Shown here piece after piece: positions 9,625 through 18,597 of a stretch of DNA of 64,000 nt. A program made the translations under genes and the position numbers. The stretch is from contig AP018040.2 of assembly GCA_002356435.2 (NCBI GenBank), positions 2,790,001-2,854,000 on the forward strand. Direction: 5' to 3'. This DNA is from Petrimonas sp. IBARAKI. Lineage in GTDB: Bacteria; Bacteroidota; Bacteroidia; Bacteroidales; Dysgonomonadaceae. Position 1 is the stretch's first letter. Each line of letters begins with the position of its first letter. The notes under the pieces were generated by a model, which worked only from the letters and a program-made list of their open reading frames with translations, was not told the origin of the DNA and searched no databases.

Positions 9625-11049
9625 TTAATCTATGAAAGCATGCCTATATCCCTGAATTTCATTCCAGTTTCCGCGTGTAAAATCAGGAACAGCGACCGGA
9701 GCACTATTGTTTTCAAGTGAGATGCGACTCAATTCGGCGAGGGAACACCATTCGGCAAGATCGTACACGTCCATATCCAGTGGTAGTCCATTACGAAGAC
9801 AATATACGAGACGATAGTCCATGATATAATCCATACCGCCGTGTCCGCCTACTTCTTTTGCTTTTTCTTCTAACTCCTGATGGATACGATGCTTATATTG
9901 CTGCATTAATGAATTTTTCACCTCTTCGGAAACGAACGAGTGTGGATTCATATTTTCATAATTGGGAATACCACTTCCTTCTAACACTTCGCCTTTTAAG
10001 GCATAACCTGGCTGTGGGTATTTGTTGGCAAAACCTTTCGTGCCGCTTAACTGGTACATACGACTATAAGGACGGGGTGAAGATACGTCGTGCTGGATAT
10101 GAATTGTCTTTTCCTTCTCCGTCCGAATGAAGGTCATCGTATGCTGTCCGTTCGCAAAATTATAAGCGCTATCACGATCTATCCCTCTTTTTTCAATAAG
10201 GTATTCAGGAATATTTACCGCCTTGTTGTCCATAGCCACCAGGTAATCCAACCTATCGCCACGATGAATATTCAATGCCTGGCAAACAGGCCCAAAACCA
10301 TGGGTTGGGTAGACATCACCTCTAAATTCCCGGTTATACTGCATCCGCCAATCATTATGATAACTTTCCCACACCTTTTCAAGGTCATGTATGTATGCTC
10401 CTTCGGCATGCAGAATCTCGCCAAAAAGCCCCTGTTGAGCCATATTCAGGGTGGTGAGTTCAAAGAAGTCGTATACACAGTTCTCCAATTGCATACAGTG
10501 CTTTTCCGTTCTTTCTGCTGTATTAACCACATCCCATATTTCCTGAAGAGTCATCGCGGCAGGTACTTCACACGCTACATGTTTCCCTTGTTCCATAGCA
10601 TAAATCATCATGGGAGCATGATTTTTCCAATCGGTAGCGATATAGACCAAATCAATATCATCACGTTGACATAGCTCTTTCCATACTTCCGCGCTTCCAC
10701 TGTATGCGGCAGCACGAGGCAATCCTTCGCCATCCAGAATCTTTTGCACTTTTTCTACCCGGTCTGTGTCAAGATCGCAGAGCGCAATAATCTTTGTTCC
10801 GGGGATATGAGTGAAACGCATCACTGCAGCTGGTCCTCGCGATCCCAGCCCTATGAAACCTACTCTAACTGTATCTAATCTGGGAGCAACCAACCCCAAA
10901 ACATCTTTTTGTCCAGCGGGCCGAACTGGTATTTCTGTTTGAATAGGCTCGAAGGTGTTCTTTTCTTTTTGAGTATTTAAGCCATTTGTACAACTAAACA
11001 AAAAAATAGTTACCAGTAAAGTCAATAATATTTCTATTTGCTTTTTCAT
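9625..11049 (-). CDS. GH109-type NAD-dependent glycosidase, Sec-type lipoprotein
   Basis: 474 residues. The signal ends LFSC (Cys20), so this is a lipoprotein without a twin-arginine motif. A Rossmann NAD-binding domain starts at GFIGLGSRG (64-72). GH109 signatures known from the characterised NAD-dependent alpha-N-acetylgalactosaminidase family are present: Glu189 in LENCVYD, Tyr219-x-His221 in AYIHD, Tyr247-x-x-His250 in VYPTHG, SPRPYSR, and GGHGGMDYIMDYRL near the C-terminus. GH109 enzymes cleave by transient oxidation at C3 using tightly bound NAD. It is last of a minus-strand set, 49 bases after a UxaE-like gene. The specificity of this subgroup is unknown; GalNAc is only a family-based guess. 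Confidence 0.83.
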   Translation of the reverse strand: MKKQIEILLTLLVTIFLFSCTNGLNTQKEKNTFEPIQTEIPVRPAGQKDVLGLVAPRLDTVRVGFIGLGSRGPAAVMRFTHIPGTKIIALCDLDTDRVEKVQKILDGEGLPRAAAYSGSAEVWKELCQRDDIDLVYIATDWKNHAPMMIYAMEQGKHVACEVPAAMTLQEIWDVVNTAERTEKHCMQLENCVYDFFELTTLNMAQQGLFGEILHAEGAYIHDLEKVWESYHNDWRMQYNREFRGDVYPTHGFGPVCQALNIHRGDRLDYLVAMDNKAVNIPEYLIEKRGIDRDSAYNFANGQHTMTFIRTEKEKTIHIQHDVSSPRPYSRMYQLSGTKGFANKYPQPGYALKGEVLEGSGIPNYENMNPHSFVSEEVKNSLMQQYKHRIHQELEEKAKEVGGHGGMDYIMDYRLVYCLRNGLPLDMDVYDLAEWCSLAELSRISLENNSAPVAVPDFTRGNWNEIQGYRHAFID

Positions 11050-11098
11050 ATATTTTTTTCTTTTTTAAATTAAACGGGTTTATTCTTGTGTTGTAACC

Positions 11099-12346
11099 CT
11101 ATATGCTGAACAATCTTTTTAAGTGCCTTTCATATAGATTTTCCTCTACACAAGAACCTACTACAACAGAATATTTCTCCAGTAAATCGGTGTATTCTTT
11201 ACCTAGTTCAGCTGCAACTTTGTAGGCTACATGAATTAATTGCCGAAAATTAGGATTATAATCCGGATGCTCCTGTTTATGACGCAGTGTATTTGCATAT
11301 TTTTCACCTGTCCAACCATTTACCTGATCAATAGCCGGTAACTTGGAGGTATCTATATCAATCACATCAGCATACGGAGCACACAACTCCTCTTGCCTGT
11401 TATACGCACTTGCGTAGATTCTTTTTGCTATCTCCAGTCCTTCATGGCCTGACAAAGCCAATCCGATCACTTCTTCAATCCAGGTTGTTCCCGCTGTTTT
11501 TAGATGAATTCCTGTGTCATACTTTTGAATTACCTCCGCCATAATCGGATAAATTGAAAACTTATCACTTCCAGAATGGACACTAAGCTTCAGGTCTTCG
11601 GGTAAACCGAACTCTTTCACCGCGAAATCTAAGACAAGGACATCTTCTTCGAACTCATTGGCAAATTGCCTCAAATCGCCTACATAATCGACGCCCTTGT
11701 TGAATCGACCCGTGAACTTAGGTGCGATGGTCTGAGCCGGCACCTGCTTGTCAGCAAGCATCTTCAGGATAAAGAATAACTCAATGGGGGTTTGCGGAGA
11801 CTCCACCTCATCCATAGAGACTTCGGTTATAAAGTTTCCTTCTCCTTTCTCTTTTTTCAAATAGGCATAAATCTCTGATGCATGTTTTGTCGCTGCCAGA
11901 AACTTACCTGCAATTTCATGCAACAGTTCTTTAGTTACAACTAACGATCTCTCCATACCCGGAATTTGCAGTTGGCCCAAATATTTTTCACAGGAAGCAA
12001 CGAATGCAGCTGTTTCTTCTTCATTACTCTTTTTACCAATAAACGAGGCAACATCAAGCGTAAAAAAATCCGATACCTCTGTGTATCGCTTTACTGTCTC
12101 TAAGTTAATATGATCAGCATCTACAAAATAGAGGCCTCCGAAATTCAATGCTTTTACGGCTTCGTCTGCTTCTTTACGCGTATCTTCCGGCACTGTCCCT
12201 ACATAAACGTGTTCCCTGTTGGATTTATTCCAAACGGGAGTGATGCATAACCCTGCTTCATTTGCTTTGAGAATGGCTCTCAACTGGGCTTTACCCTGAT
12301 AGGTAAAACGATCACCTACTCCGATACTATACTTTTCTAATTTCAT
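11099..12346 (-). CDS. uxaE: UxaE-like tagaturonate epimerase family protein
   Basis: 415 residues, no signal peptide, so cytoplasmic. The sequence resembles the tagaturonate epimerase (UxaE) family, which interconverts tagaturonate and fructuronate in galacturonate breakdown. The SVHSGSDKFS segment (255-264), a DADH motif (76-79), and KFTGRFNKGVDYVGD (210-224) fit the metal-binding TIM-barrel architecture of that family; length is typical. It lies between two exported Gfo/Idh-fold genes on the same strand, which is unusual, since no uronate isomerase, mannonate dehydratase or KDG kinase is seen nearby. It may therefore epimerise a different keto-sugar acid. Family assignment is from memory of conserved motifs. 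Confidence 0.7.
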   Translation of the reverse strand: MKLEKYSIGVGDRFTYQGKAQLRAILKANEAGLCITPVWNKSNREHVYVGTVPEDTRKEADEAVKALNFGGLYFVDADHINLETVKRYTEVSDFFTLDVASFIGKKSNEEETAAFVASCEKYLGQLQIPGMERSLVVTKELLHEIAGKFLAATKHASEIYAYLKKEKGEGNFITEVSMDEVESPQTPIELFFILKMLADKQVPAQTIAPKFTGRFNKGVDYVGDLRQFANEFEEDVLVLDFAVKEFGLPEDLKLSVHSGSDKFSIYPIMAEVIQKYDTGIHLKTAGTTWIEEVIGLALSGHEGLEIAKRIYASAYNRQEELCAPYADVIDIDTSKLPAIDQVNGWTGEKYANTLRHKQEHPDYNPNFRQLIHVAYKVAAELGKEYTDLLEKYSVVVGSCVEENLYERHLKRLFSI

Positions 12347-12662
12347 AAAATTGTATTTATATTATTGTTGCTAATCAGTCTTTAAAAACTAGACAAACAA
12401 ATGCAATAGCTGTTTTTCTTATCGTGCCTATAAATAATCCTTTTGTGAAACTCTTTGAATGTTTATTTTTTCATCCCACTAGTTGAAAACCGGTTCTATG
12501 GGTTATTATACTTTGGAAACGGCTGTAGAAAATAATGGAAATTACTCCTCCTGGTTAATAATATTTTAGTATAAAGGAAACAATCAACAGCTAATTCCAA
12601 TGAAAACATCGTCTAAATTCTTATTGGAAATCAACTCCATTATTTCATTCCATTCTCTAGGA
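12347..12662. other. Intergenic leader upstream of the uxaE-like gene
   Basis: 316 AT-rich bases between two minus-strand genes. No plausible ORF, repeat or structured RNA was recognised. Its length suggests the uxaE-like/GH109 pair has its own promoter, but I cannot point to a convincing Bacteroidota -33/-7 pair. Confidence 0.4.
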
Positions 12663-13925
12663 TCATGTAGTAAGAATTTTTCTTTCTTTGTGGTCATAAA
12701 TGGTTTTTCTTCCGGTCTCATACGATTTCATGGCCATTAGGACAGCCACAGCGTGCTGGTAACCTGCATCTATAGATGCGACGGGTATTCTATTGTTACG
12801 GATACACTGTAACCAATCGAGAAAGTGGTCGGGACATTCTATCAGTTCTACTTTATGTTCACCTTCAATTAACCCATCACCTCGAGGAGCTCCCTCATTA
12901 CTATAGGTTGGAGTATTCCAATTACTCATCTTGAGCGTGCCTTTGTCACCATAAAAATTACGTACACTTCCGGCTCCATTGCCCAGATTGTTTGAACTGC
13001 TTACCAGAAATCCTTCAGGATAAACCCACGTGGCTTGGATACAGTCGGGTGCGGTAAACTTGTATTCGTCATCCCATGTAAATGTTCCTCCCAGGCATAC
13101 GCACGATTCCGGAAAGCCAACTCCGGTAATGTAATGTACCATATCAATAAAGTGTGCTCCCAAGTTAGGAATCGGGCCATGGGAAAAATCGTAATAACCA
13201 TACCAGGCTGAATATAATGCAGTATTAAATGGCCTGTAAGGCCTGTCTGCAAGAAACTCTTTCCAGTCAACATCCTCTTGCCTAACCTCCCGCAAATACC
13301 CGTACCAGTATGGTTTTGGACTATTGCGACATTCTTCAACTCGAGAAAGTTTGCCTAATTTTCCATTACGGAATAATTCTCGTGCACCGACGGCTCCAGG
13401 TAGACTCCTAAGTTGTGTTCCCACTTGTGCAACAATACCGGCTTCCCTGACAGCATCAACAGCATTTATTAATTTTGTCATGTCCATGGCCAATGGTTTT
13501 TCCACATAAACATGCTTTCCTGCGCGAGCAACTGCCTCCAAATGTGTAGTATGCAAATGATCAGGTGAAGCAATCATTACCGCATCGAGATTATCTAATT
13601 CTAAAAGATCACGATATGAGGTGACTTTCCTAGCACTTCGCCCAAACCATTCTTTCACTTTTATGTTGGCTTGTTCTCTGGCAATACTCCATGGGTCACA
13701 CAGTGCGGTAATCTCAACATTCATTTTATCTGCATGTTTAAAAATACCATCCAAAAACACCTTGTTTCCACGCGAACCACAGCCGATTATTCCTATTCGT
13801 AGCCGATCATTAGCCCCTAAAGCTCTTCCTTTTTTCAATATTGTCAAGGGATGTGGCATAACACTGAGTCCTGAAGTATATAAAACACTTTTTTTGATAA
13901 AACTTCTCCTGGATAAATTTTTCAT
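12663..13925 (-). CDS. Tat-exported Gfo/Idh/MocA family oxidoreductase
   Basis: 420 residues from the ATG at 13925. The longer open frame up to 14024 only adds residues ahead of the Tat signal MKNLSRRSFIKK, so I reject that start. After the twin-arginine signal comes 'RALGANDRLRIGIIGCGSRG', the usual export-linker plus Rossmann glycine motif, then HVYVEKPLAMD with the conserved EKP lysine. It lacks the GH109 YxH/YPTH signatures, so it is more likely a true NAD(P)-dependent sugar dehydrogenase or a different hydrolase of this fold, working in the periplasm with NAD loaded before export. It is first of the minus-strand set of three. Confidence 0.85.
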   Translation of the reverse strand: MKNLSRRSFIKKSVLYTSGLSVMPHPLTILKKGRALGANDRLRIGIIGCGSRGNKVFLDGIFKHADKMNVEITALCDPWSIAREQANIKVKEWFGRSARKVTSYRDLLELDNLDAVMIASPDHLHTTHLEAVARAGKHVYVEKPLAMDMTKLINAVDAVREAGIVAQVGTQLRSLPGAVGARELFRNGKLGKLSRVEECRNSPKPYWYGYLREVRQEDVDWKEFLADRPYRPFNTALYSAWYGYYDFSHGPIPNLGAHFIDMVHYITGVGFPESCVCLGGTFTWDDEYKFTAPDCIQATWVYPEGFLVSSSNNLGNGAGSVRNFYGDKGTLKMSNWNTPTYSNEGAPRGDGLIEGEHKVELIECPDHFLDWLQCIRNNRIPVASIDAGYQHAVAVLMAMKSYETGRKTIYDHKERKILTT

Positions 13926-15220
13926 GTCAAAAGCAAAATAATAGTTGTACGAAACAATTAAAAAATCATCTTCTCTTACAGTATAACAAACGGAAAACCT
14001 ACGATATGCATATGTATAAAACACTAACCATGGGAATTATACAATTTTGTAGAATTAACGTCAACAATTATACAAAACAACGGGCCTGAACAAATCACAC
14101 TCCCTGTAAGCAATATACTTAAAAGAAAGAATCACAAGAAGATCAAAAATCTCAATTATAGTCAATTAAAAAATAAACAGAGCTAAGTATCTACACATAA
14201 ATTACATAGTAAAAGTCAACAGAATGTTTATCGAATCATTGTTATTCTTAGAAACTATTTAAAATCCTACAAATTATGTTTTTACCCGTATCCTAAATGT
14301 CATCAAGATAAAAAAGACATTTAAATTATTAACAAAATTAAAACATTGAGAATTATTTGTTTGGATATAAAACGCATTCCTACTGACATTTTGCGTATTT
14401 AACCCTGTAATATTATTCCAATATTAAAACCCCAAAAGAAAATTTTTCACTAAAAGTCCAGACAGGAGTTATGTTGTATAAGTTTATATTGATATTGGGG
14501 TTTTGAAAGAGCGAATCACCTATGAAAATAGGCTAATTCTGATTCTCGTGTAATAGCTGGTGGCTGTCTAGGATTCGAGGACTTTCACTGACTTTACTAA
14601 AAACTGGTCATATAACCTGTTAGTCAATCCCATCCATCGCTCAAACAAAGAAAGCTACTCTCTGTTTCAGAGTTAACGCAACTGCTGGCTAGTGGATTGT
14701 TTTCAAACAAAGCAACACCTTGAAATCAAGAAATTCTGGATTCTGTCAAAATGCCATTCAATTCAACTAAATGAAATCTGCGAAGTTGCTACTTGACAGA
14801 CAATTATTCAAAAATGCAATAAATGATTTTGGTTCGATTAACCCAATTTATTTGATCTTTAACAACGTCCAAAATTTAATAGAGCAACAGTTATTTACCA
14901 TTAAAAGATCAACCATTTTCGCAATTTGCCACATGTTATTCACAAATTATCCATCCGAACTAAATTATAATCGCTTATTTTGAATTTTAAAATAACCTAA
15001 TTACTCCATTTTTATTCACATTAATTTAATTATTAGGAATATAGCGATATTCTGCATGTGATCCAAATTAAAGTTAACCGCCCAATAGCCTTTAGATTGA
15101 CTATTTTCGCAAAGTGTGAGAAAGTGACAATCGTGGAATTGTACTGTTTTTCTAATCGCCTATTGGTGTGGATAGTGGTTATTAAAAAAAACAATTATTA
15201 ATTATTTTAAAATTAAATGC

Positions 15221-15268
15221 ATGAAAAAAATTACCTTATGGATATTACTATGTAACAAGCGATTATAA
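15221..15268 (+). CDS. Possible 15-residue leader peptide or gene remnant
   Basis: ATG followed by 14 codons and TAA, encoding MKKITLWILLCNKRL. The start reads like the first residues of an exported protein (MKK plus hydrophobic run), then stops immediately before a perfect hairpin at 15275-15300. It lies about 145 bases upstream of susC. It may be a leader peptide, or the decayed start of a lost gene; both are speculative. Confidence 0.25.
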   Translation: MKKITLWILLCNKRL

Positions 15269-15274
15269 AAAAAC

Positions 15275-15300
15275 TTGCGATAGTACTGAAACTATCGCAA
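15275..15300 (+). promoter_or_regulatory. Hairpin in the susC leader
   Basis: A perfect 10-bp stem (TTGCGATAGT 15275-15284, ACTATCGCAA 15291-15300) with a 6-nt loop, 114 bases before the susC start. No U-run follows, so it is not a classical terminator; it may be an attenuator, RNA-stability element or protein-binding site in the 5' leader. Confidence 0.5.
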
Positions 15301-15413
15301 TTCAGTTGTATCATGAAAAGCAGTACATCATTAATGCTTTGTTTAATTAGTGTAAAACATAAAAAAAAATGCAAAGATAATTTGCCACATTTAAATTATT
15401 AAAAAAAAAGTAT

Positions 15414-18400
15414 ATGAAAAACAACGATTCATTAAGCGTTCATCTTGTTTTGCGCCTTTTTAAAAGTGACTTATCAAAGATAAAACAGGCCCTAATCATA
15501 GTTTTGGTTTTGTTTATGCCTCTTACCATTATTAAAGCAGAAAATACAAGGATTTTAATGGAGACAGATCAACAACAGAAAAAACAAATTTCCGGTGTAA
15601 TCAAGGATGTAAACAATGAACCGATTATTGGAGCTAATGTTCTAGAAAAAGGGAATACAAGTAACGGTACTGTTACCGATGAAAATGGTATTTTCTCATT
15701 AAACATTCCGGCAAATGCGACTCTGCACATATCGTATATCGGATATCTGGACCAAGATGTTCCTACAGGAGGTAAAAGTACAATAGATATAATACTGAAA
15801 GAAGACGTAAAGGCTTTAGATGAGCTAATAGTAGTAGGTTATGGTTCGGTAAAGAAATCCGATTTAACAGGCTCGGTACAAAGGGTCAACTCAGATATAT
15901 ACAAGAACCAGAATATGAGTCAGATCACAGACATGTTGGCTGGGACCGTTGCCGGCTTTAATACTGTACAAAGCTCGTCGGCGGCAGGAGGAGGCTCCAT
16001 TGAAATAAGGGGACGCACCTCTTTAAATGCATCGACTGCTCCCATGATTGTTTTAGACGGATCTATATTTAACGGGAGTCTGCGTGACGTCAACCCACAG
16101 GATGTTGAATCTATAGAAATATTGAAAGATGCCAGTTCATCGGCAATTTATGGTGCAAGAGCTGCCAACGGAGTTGTCATGATAACCACGAAAAAAGGGA
16201 AAAAAGGAAAAACAATGATATCATTTTCCTCACAACTAGGTACATCTAATACCACAAATGACTTCAAACCATACGATGAAGAAGGTTATCTTATTTACAA
16301 ACGAGATTTGCTGAGACAAAAAAACCCCTCTATGCCTTCTTATTATTATGACGATCCAAACAATTTACCTAATAATGTAACTCTGGACCAATGGAGAAAT
16401 GCAAGTAATAATCCACAGGACGACAATGTGAAGGAATGGCTCGGCAGATTGTCTTTCTTTGGGGTAGAAGTAGATAATTATGTTAATGGTAGAACGGTAG
16501 ATTGGTATAAAGAAGTTATCGGAACAGGTATAAGACAAAAACACGATCTCAGCATTAGTGGAGCAACAGAAAACACATCCTATTTTTGGTCAGTTGATTA
16601 TCAGAAAAATGAAGGTGTTGTTCGAGGAGATGATTATTCTGCTATCAGAACTCGTTTAAATTTTGACTTTAACATTACACCCTGGTTAAATGCGGGTATC
16701 AATACTCATTTTTCGGATAGAAATGAAAGTGCCGTACCTGTAAGTTGGAGAGATAATTTGTATTATATGAGCCCTTACGGTTCCAAGTACGAAGAAGATG
16801 GCAGCCTTAAGTGGTATCCAAACACTTTTGCATTGGCAAGCCCTTTACTTAATTATTATGAACAAGAAAAATTGCGTAAAGTAAACTCTCTGTTTGCGAC
16901 AGGTTACCTGAATTTCAGTTTGCCTTTTGGAATAAATTACAAAATTTCTTTCCAACCAAATTATATATTTACAAACGATTATAATTTCTATCCATCTTCA
17001 ATACCCGCAGGCGGTGCGGGAGGATTAGGAAGCAGAAGCGACAGCAAATCTTTTAGTTGGATATTTGATAATATATTGAATTGGAAACGTCAGTTCCAAC
17101 AACATAGTTTTGATGTCACACTTCTATACAGTACAGAACAAAACAATGGATGGAGTACCACAGCCTCTAATCAGCTTTTTGTCCCTAATCAGAAACTCGG
17201 CTTTAGCGGACTTCAATTTGGCACCAACCCAACAGTCAGTTCAAACGATACAAAAACCAGCGCTGATGCATTTATGGGAAGAATCAACTATTCGTTATTT
17301 AACAAGTATTTGCTCACTGCTTCTGTAAGAAGAGATGGATATTCAGCGTTTGGGGTCAAAAATCCGAGAGCAACCTTTCCTGCTCTTGCATTTGCATGGA
17401 AATTATCAGACGAAGACTTCTTTAACCTGCCCAACGTCTATCAACTGAAATTACGTACATCCTGGGGGCTCAACGGCAACCGTGAAATTGGTGCGTATTC
17501 TGCTTTGGCCCAATTAAATTCCGTTCAGCATTTTAATGGAAGTAAAGTACAGGTAGGCGTTTATAACAGTAGCCTACCTAACAAGGAGTTGAAGTGGGAA
17601 AGGACCGAGGCCTTTAATGTGGGAATGGATTTAGGATTGTTTGAAAATCGTATAGATATTACAGGTGATTTTTACATCATGAACACATTTGATCTCTTGA
17701 TGTCAAGACAACTGCCTCAGATAACCGGATTTTCCAGTATAATGACAAACCTCGGACAACTAAGGAATGTTGGGGCTGAATTAACGATTAACACCGTAAA
17801 TATTGACAAAAAAGATTTTAAATGGACTTCTAGTTTAGTCTACTCAGCTAATAGAAACAAGATCATAAAACTATTTGGTGATTTTGAAGAAGTTGAGATC
17901 AATGGTGAAAAGGTAAGAAGAGAGGTTCCTGATTATACTAATAATTGGTTCCCCGGTCATGCCATAGACCAAATTTGGAATTACAAAACATTGGGAATCT
18001 GGCAAATTTCAGAAAAAGAAGAAGCGGCTAAATACAGGCTTGAACCAGGTGATTGGAAAGCTGTAGATGTAGACAATAATGGAAAATACGAAGCTTTAAA
18101 AGACAAGCAGTTTATAGGTTATGAAGAACCCAGACATCGACTTGGATTTAGAAATAGTTTTGATTTTCTGAAGTACTTCTCGGTTTCTTTCTTCATAAGG
18201 GCAGACCTTGGACATTTGGCTCCTTTTAGTTATGCATTACAACTTGCCGGAGCTGATACCGGGGATAAGAGGAATTCTTTTGATATTCCTTACTGGACTC
18301 CGGATAATCCTATTAACGACTATTCACGTATAGTTGCTCGAACAAATGTCTATGGAGGAGGTCTCATGATTTACAAATCACGCTCTTTTGTAAGGCTACA

Positions 18401-18584
18401 GGATGTATCTTGCTCATACTCTTTACCGAACACAATTACACAGCGATTTGGAATTAACAATATGGAGCTTTATTATTCAGGACATAATTTATTAACTTTT
18501 TCTAAATGGCCTGGATGGGATCCTGAATCTTTGAATAGCCCCATGTATAAAAGTCACACTTTAGGTGTCAGAATAACTCTATAA
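15414..18584 (+). CDS. SusC/RagA-family TonB-dependent outer-membrane receptor
   Basis: 1056 residues. The long signal region (hydrophobic core near residues 25-43, ending IIKAEN) is followed by a carboxypeptidase-regulatory-like beta-sandwich (KKQISGVIKDVNNEPIIGANV, about 56-130), the plug with VVGYGSVKKSD, and the SusC signature 'DVESIEILKDASSSAIYGARAANGV' region near 225-255. The beta-barrel runs to the C-terminus. There is no STN domain, so it is not expected to signal through an ECF anti-sigma factor. The first 70 residues closely resemble the third susC (30133), indicating paralogy. It imports an unidentified oligosaccharide with the SusD encoded 13 bases downstream. Confidence 0.96.
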   Translation: MKNNDSLSVHLVLRLFKSDLSKIKQALIIVLVLFMPLTIIKAENTRILMETDQQQKKQISGVIKDVNNEPIIGANVLEKGNTSNGTVTDENGIFSLNIPANATLHISYIGYLDQDVPTGGKSTIDIILKEDVKALDELIVVGYGSVKKSDLTGSVQRVNSDIYKNQNMSQITDMLAGTVAGFNTVQSSSAAGGGSIEIRGRTSLNASTAPMIVLDGSIFNGSLRDVNPQDVESIEILKDASSSAIYGARAANGVVMITTKKGKKGKTMISFSSQLGTSNTTNDFKPYDEEGYLIYKRDLLRQKNPSMPSYYYDDPNNLPNNVTLDQWRNASNNPQDDNVKEWLGRLSFFGVEVDNYVNGRTVDWYKEVIGTGIRQKHDLSISGATENTSYFWSVDYQKNEGVVRGDDYSAIRTRLNFDFNITPWLNAGINTHFSDRNESAVPVSWRDNLYYMSPYGSKYEEDGSLKWYPNTFALASPLLNYYEQEKLRKVNSLFATGYLNFSLPFGINYKISFQPNYIFTNDYNFYPSSIPAGGAGGLGSRSDSKSFSWIFDNILNWKRQFQQHSFDVTLLYSTEQNNGWSTTASNQLFVPNQKLGFSGLQFGTNPTVSSNDTKTSADAFMGRINYSLFNKYLLTASVRRDGYSAFGVKNPRATFPALAFAWKLSDEDFFNLPNVYQLKLRTSWGLNGNREIGAYSALAQLNSVQHFNGSKVQVGVYNSSLPNKELKWERTEAFNVGMDLGLFENRIDITGDFYIMNTFDLLMSRQLPQITGFSSIMTNLGQLRNVGAELTINTVNIDKKDFKWTSSLVYSANRNKIIKLFGDFEEVEINGEKVRREVPDYTNNWFPGHAIDQIWNYKTLGIWQISEKEEAAKYRLEPGDWKAVDVDNNGKYEALKDKQFIGYEEPRHRLGFRNSFDFLKYFSVSFFIRADLGHLAPFSYALQLAGADTGDKRNSFDIPYWTPDNPINDYSRIVARTNVYGGGLMIYKSRSFVRLQDVSCSYSLPNTITQRFGINNMELYYSGHNLLTFSKWPGWDPESLNSPMYKSHTLGVRITL

Positions 18585-18597
18585 AATTTATTTAAAT

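Larger units (their letters stand above)
13926..15413. other. Long AT-rich intergenic region between divergent operons
   Basis: About 1.5 kb separating a minus-strand oxidoreductase from the second susC. It must hold both promoters, but I see no ORF with protein-like composition (a 70-codon frame at 14771-14983 has no recognisable features). It contains a 10-bp inverted repeat (AAAACCCCAA 14426-14435, TTGGGGTTTT 14495-14504), a TTTGCCACAT word at 14925-14934 repeated at 15381-15390, and a micro-ORF plus hairpin near 15221-15300. It could include remnants of a lost gene or a long regulatory leader. Confidence 0.6.

Noticed and set aside
10090-10674. 194-codon plus-strand frame
   Set aside because: Lies entirely antisense to the GH109-type lipoprotein gene, which has clear family motifs; no protein-family features of its own.
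14771-14983. 70-codon plus-strand frame in the long intergenic region
   Set aside because: AT-rich, no recognisable motif or signal; probably random.
15102-15109. TATTTTCG upstream of the second susC as a -7 promoter box
   Set aside because: Imperfect match to TAnnTTTG and no -33 TTTG at the expected distance.
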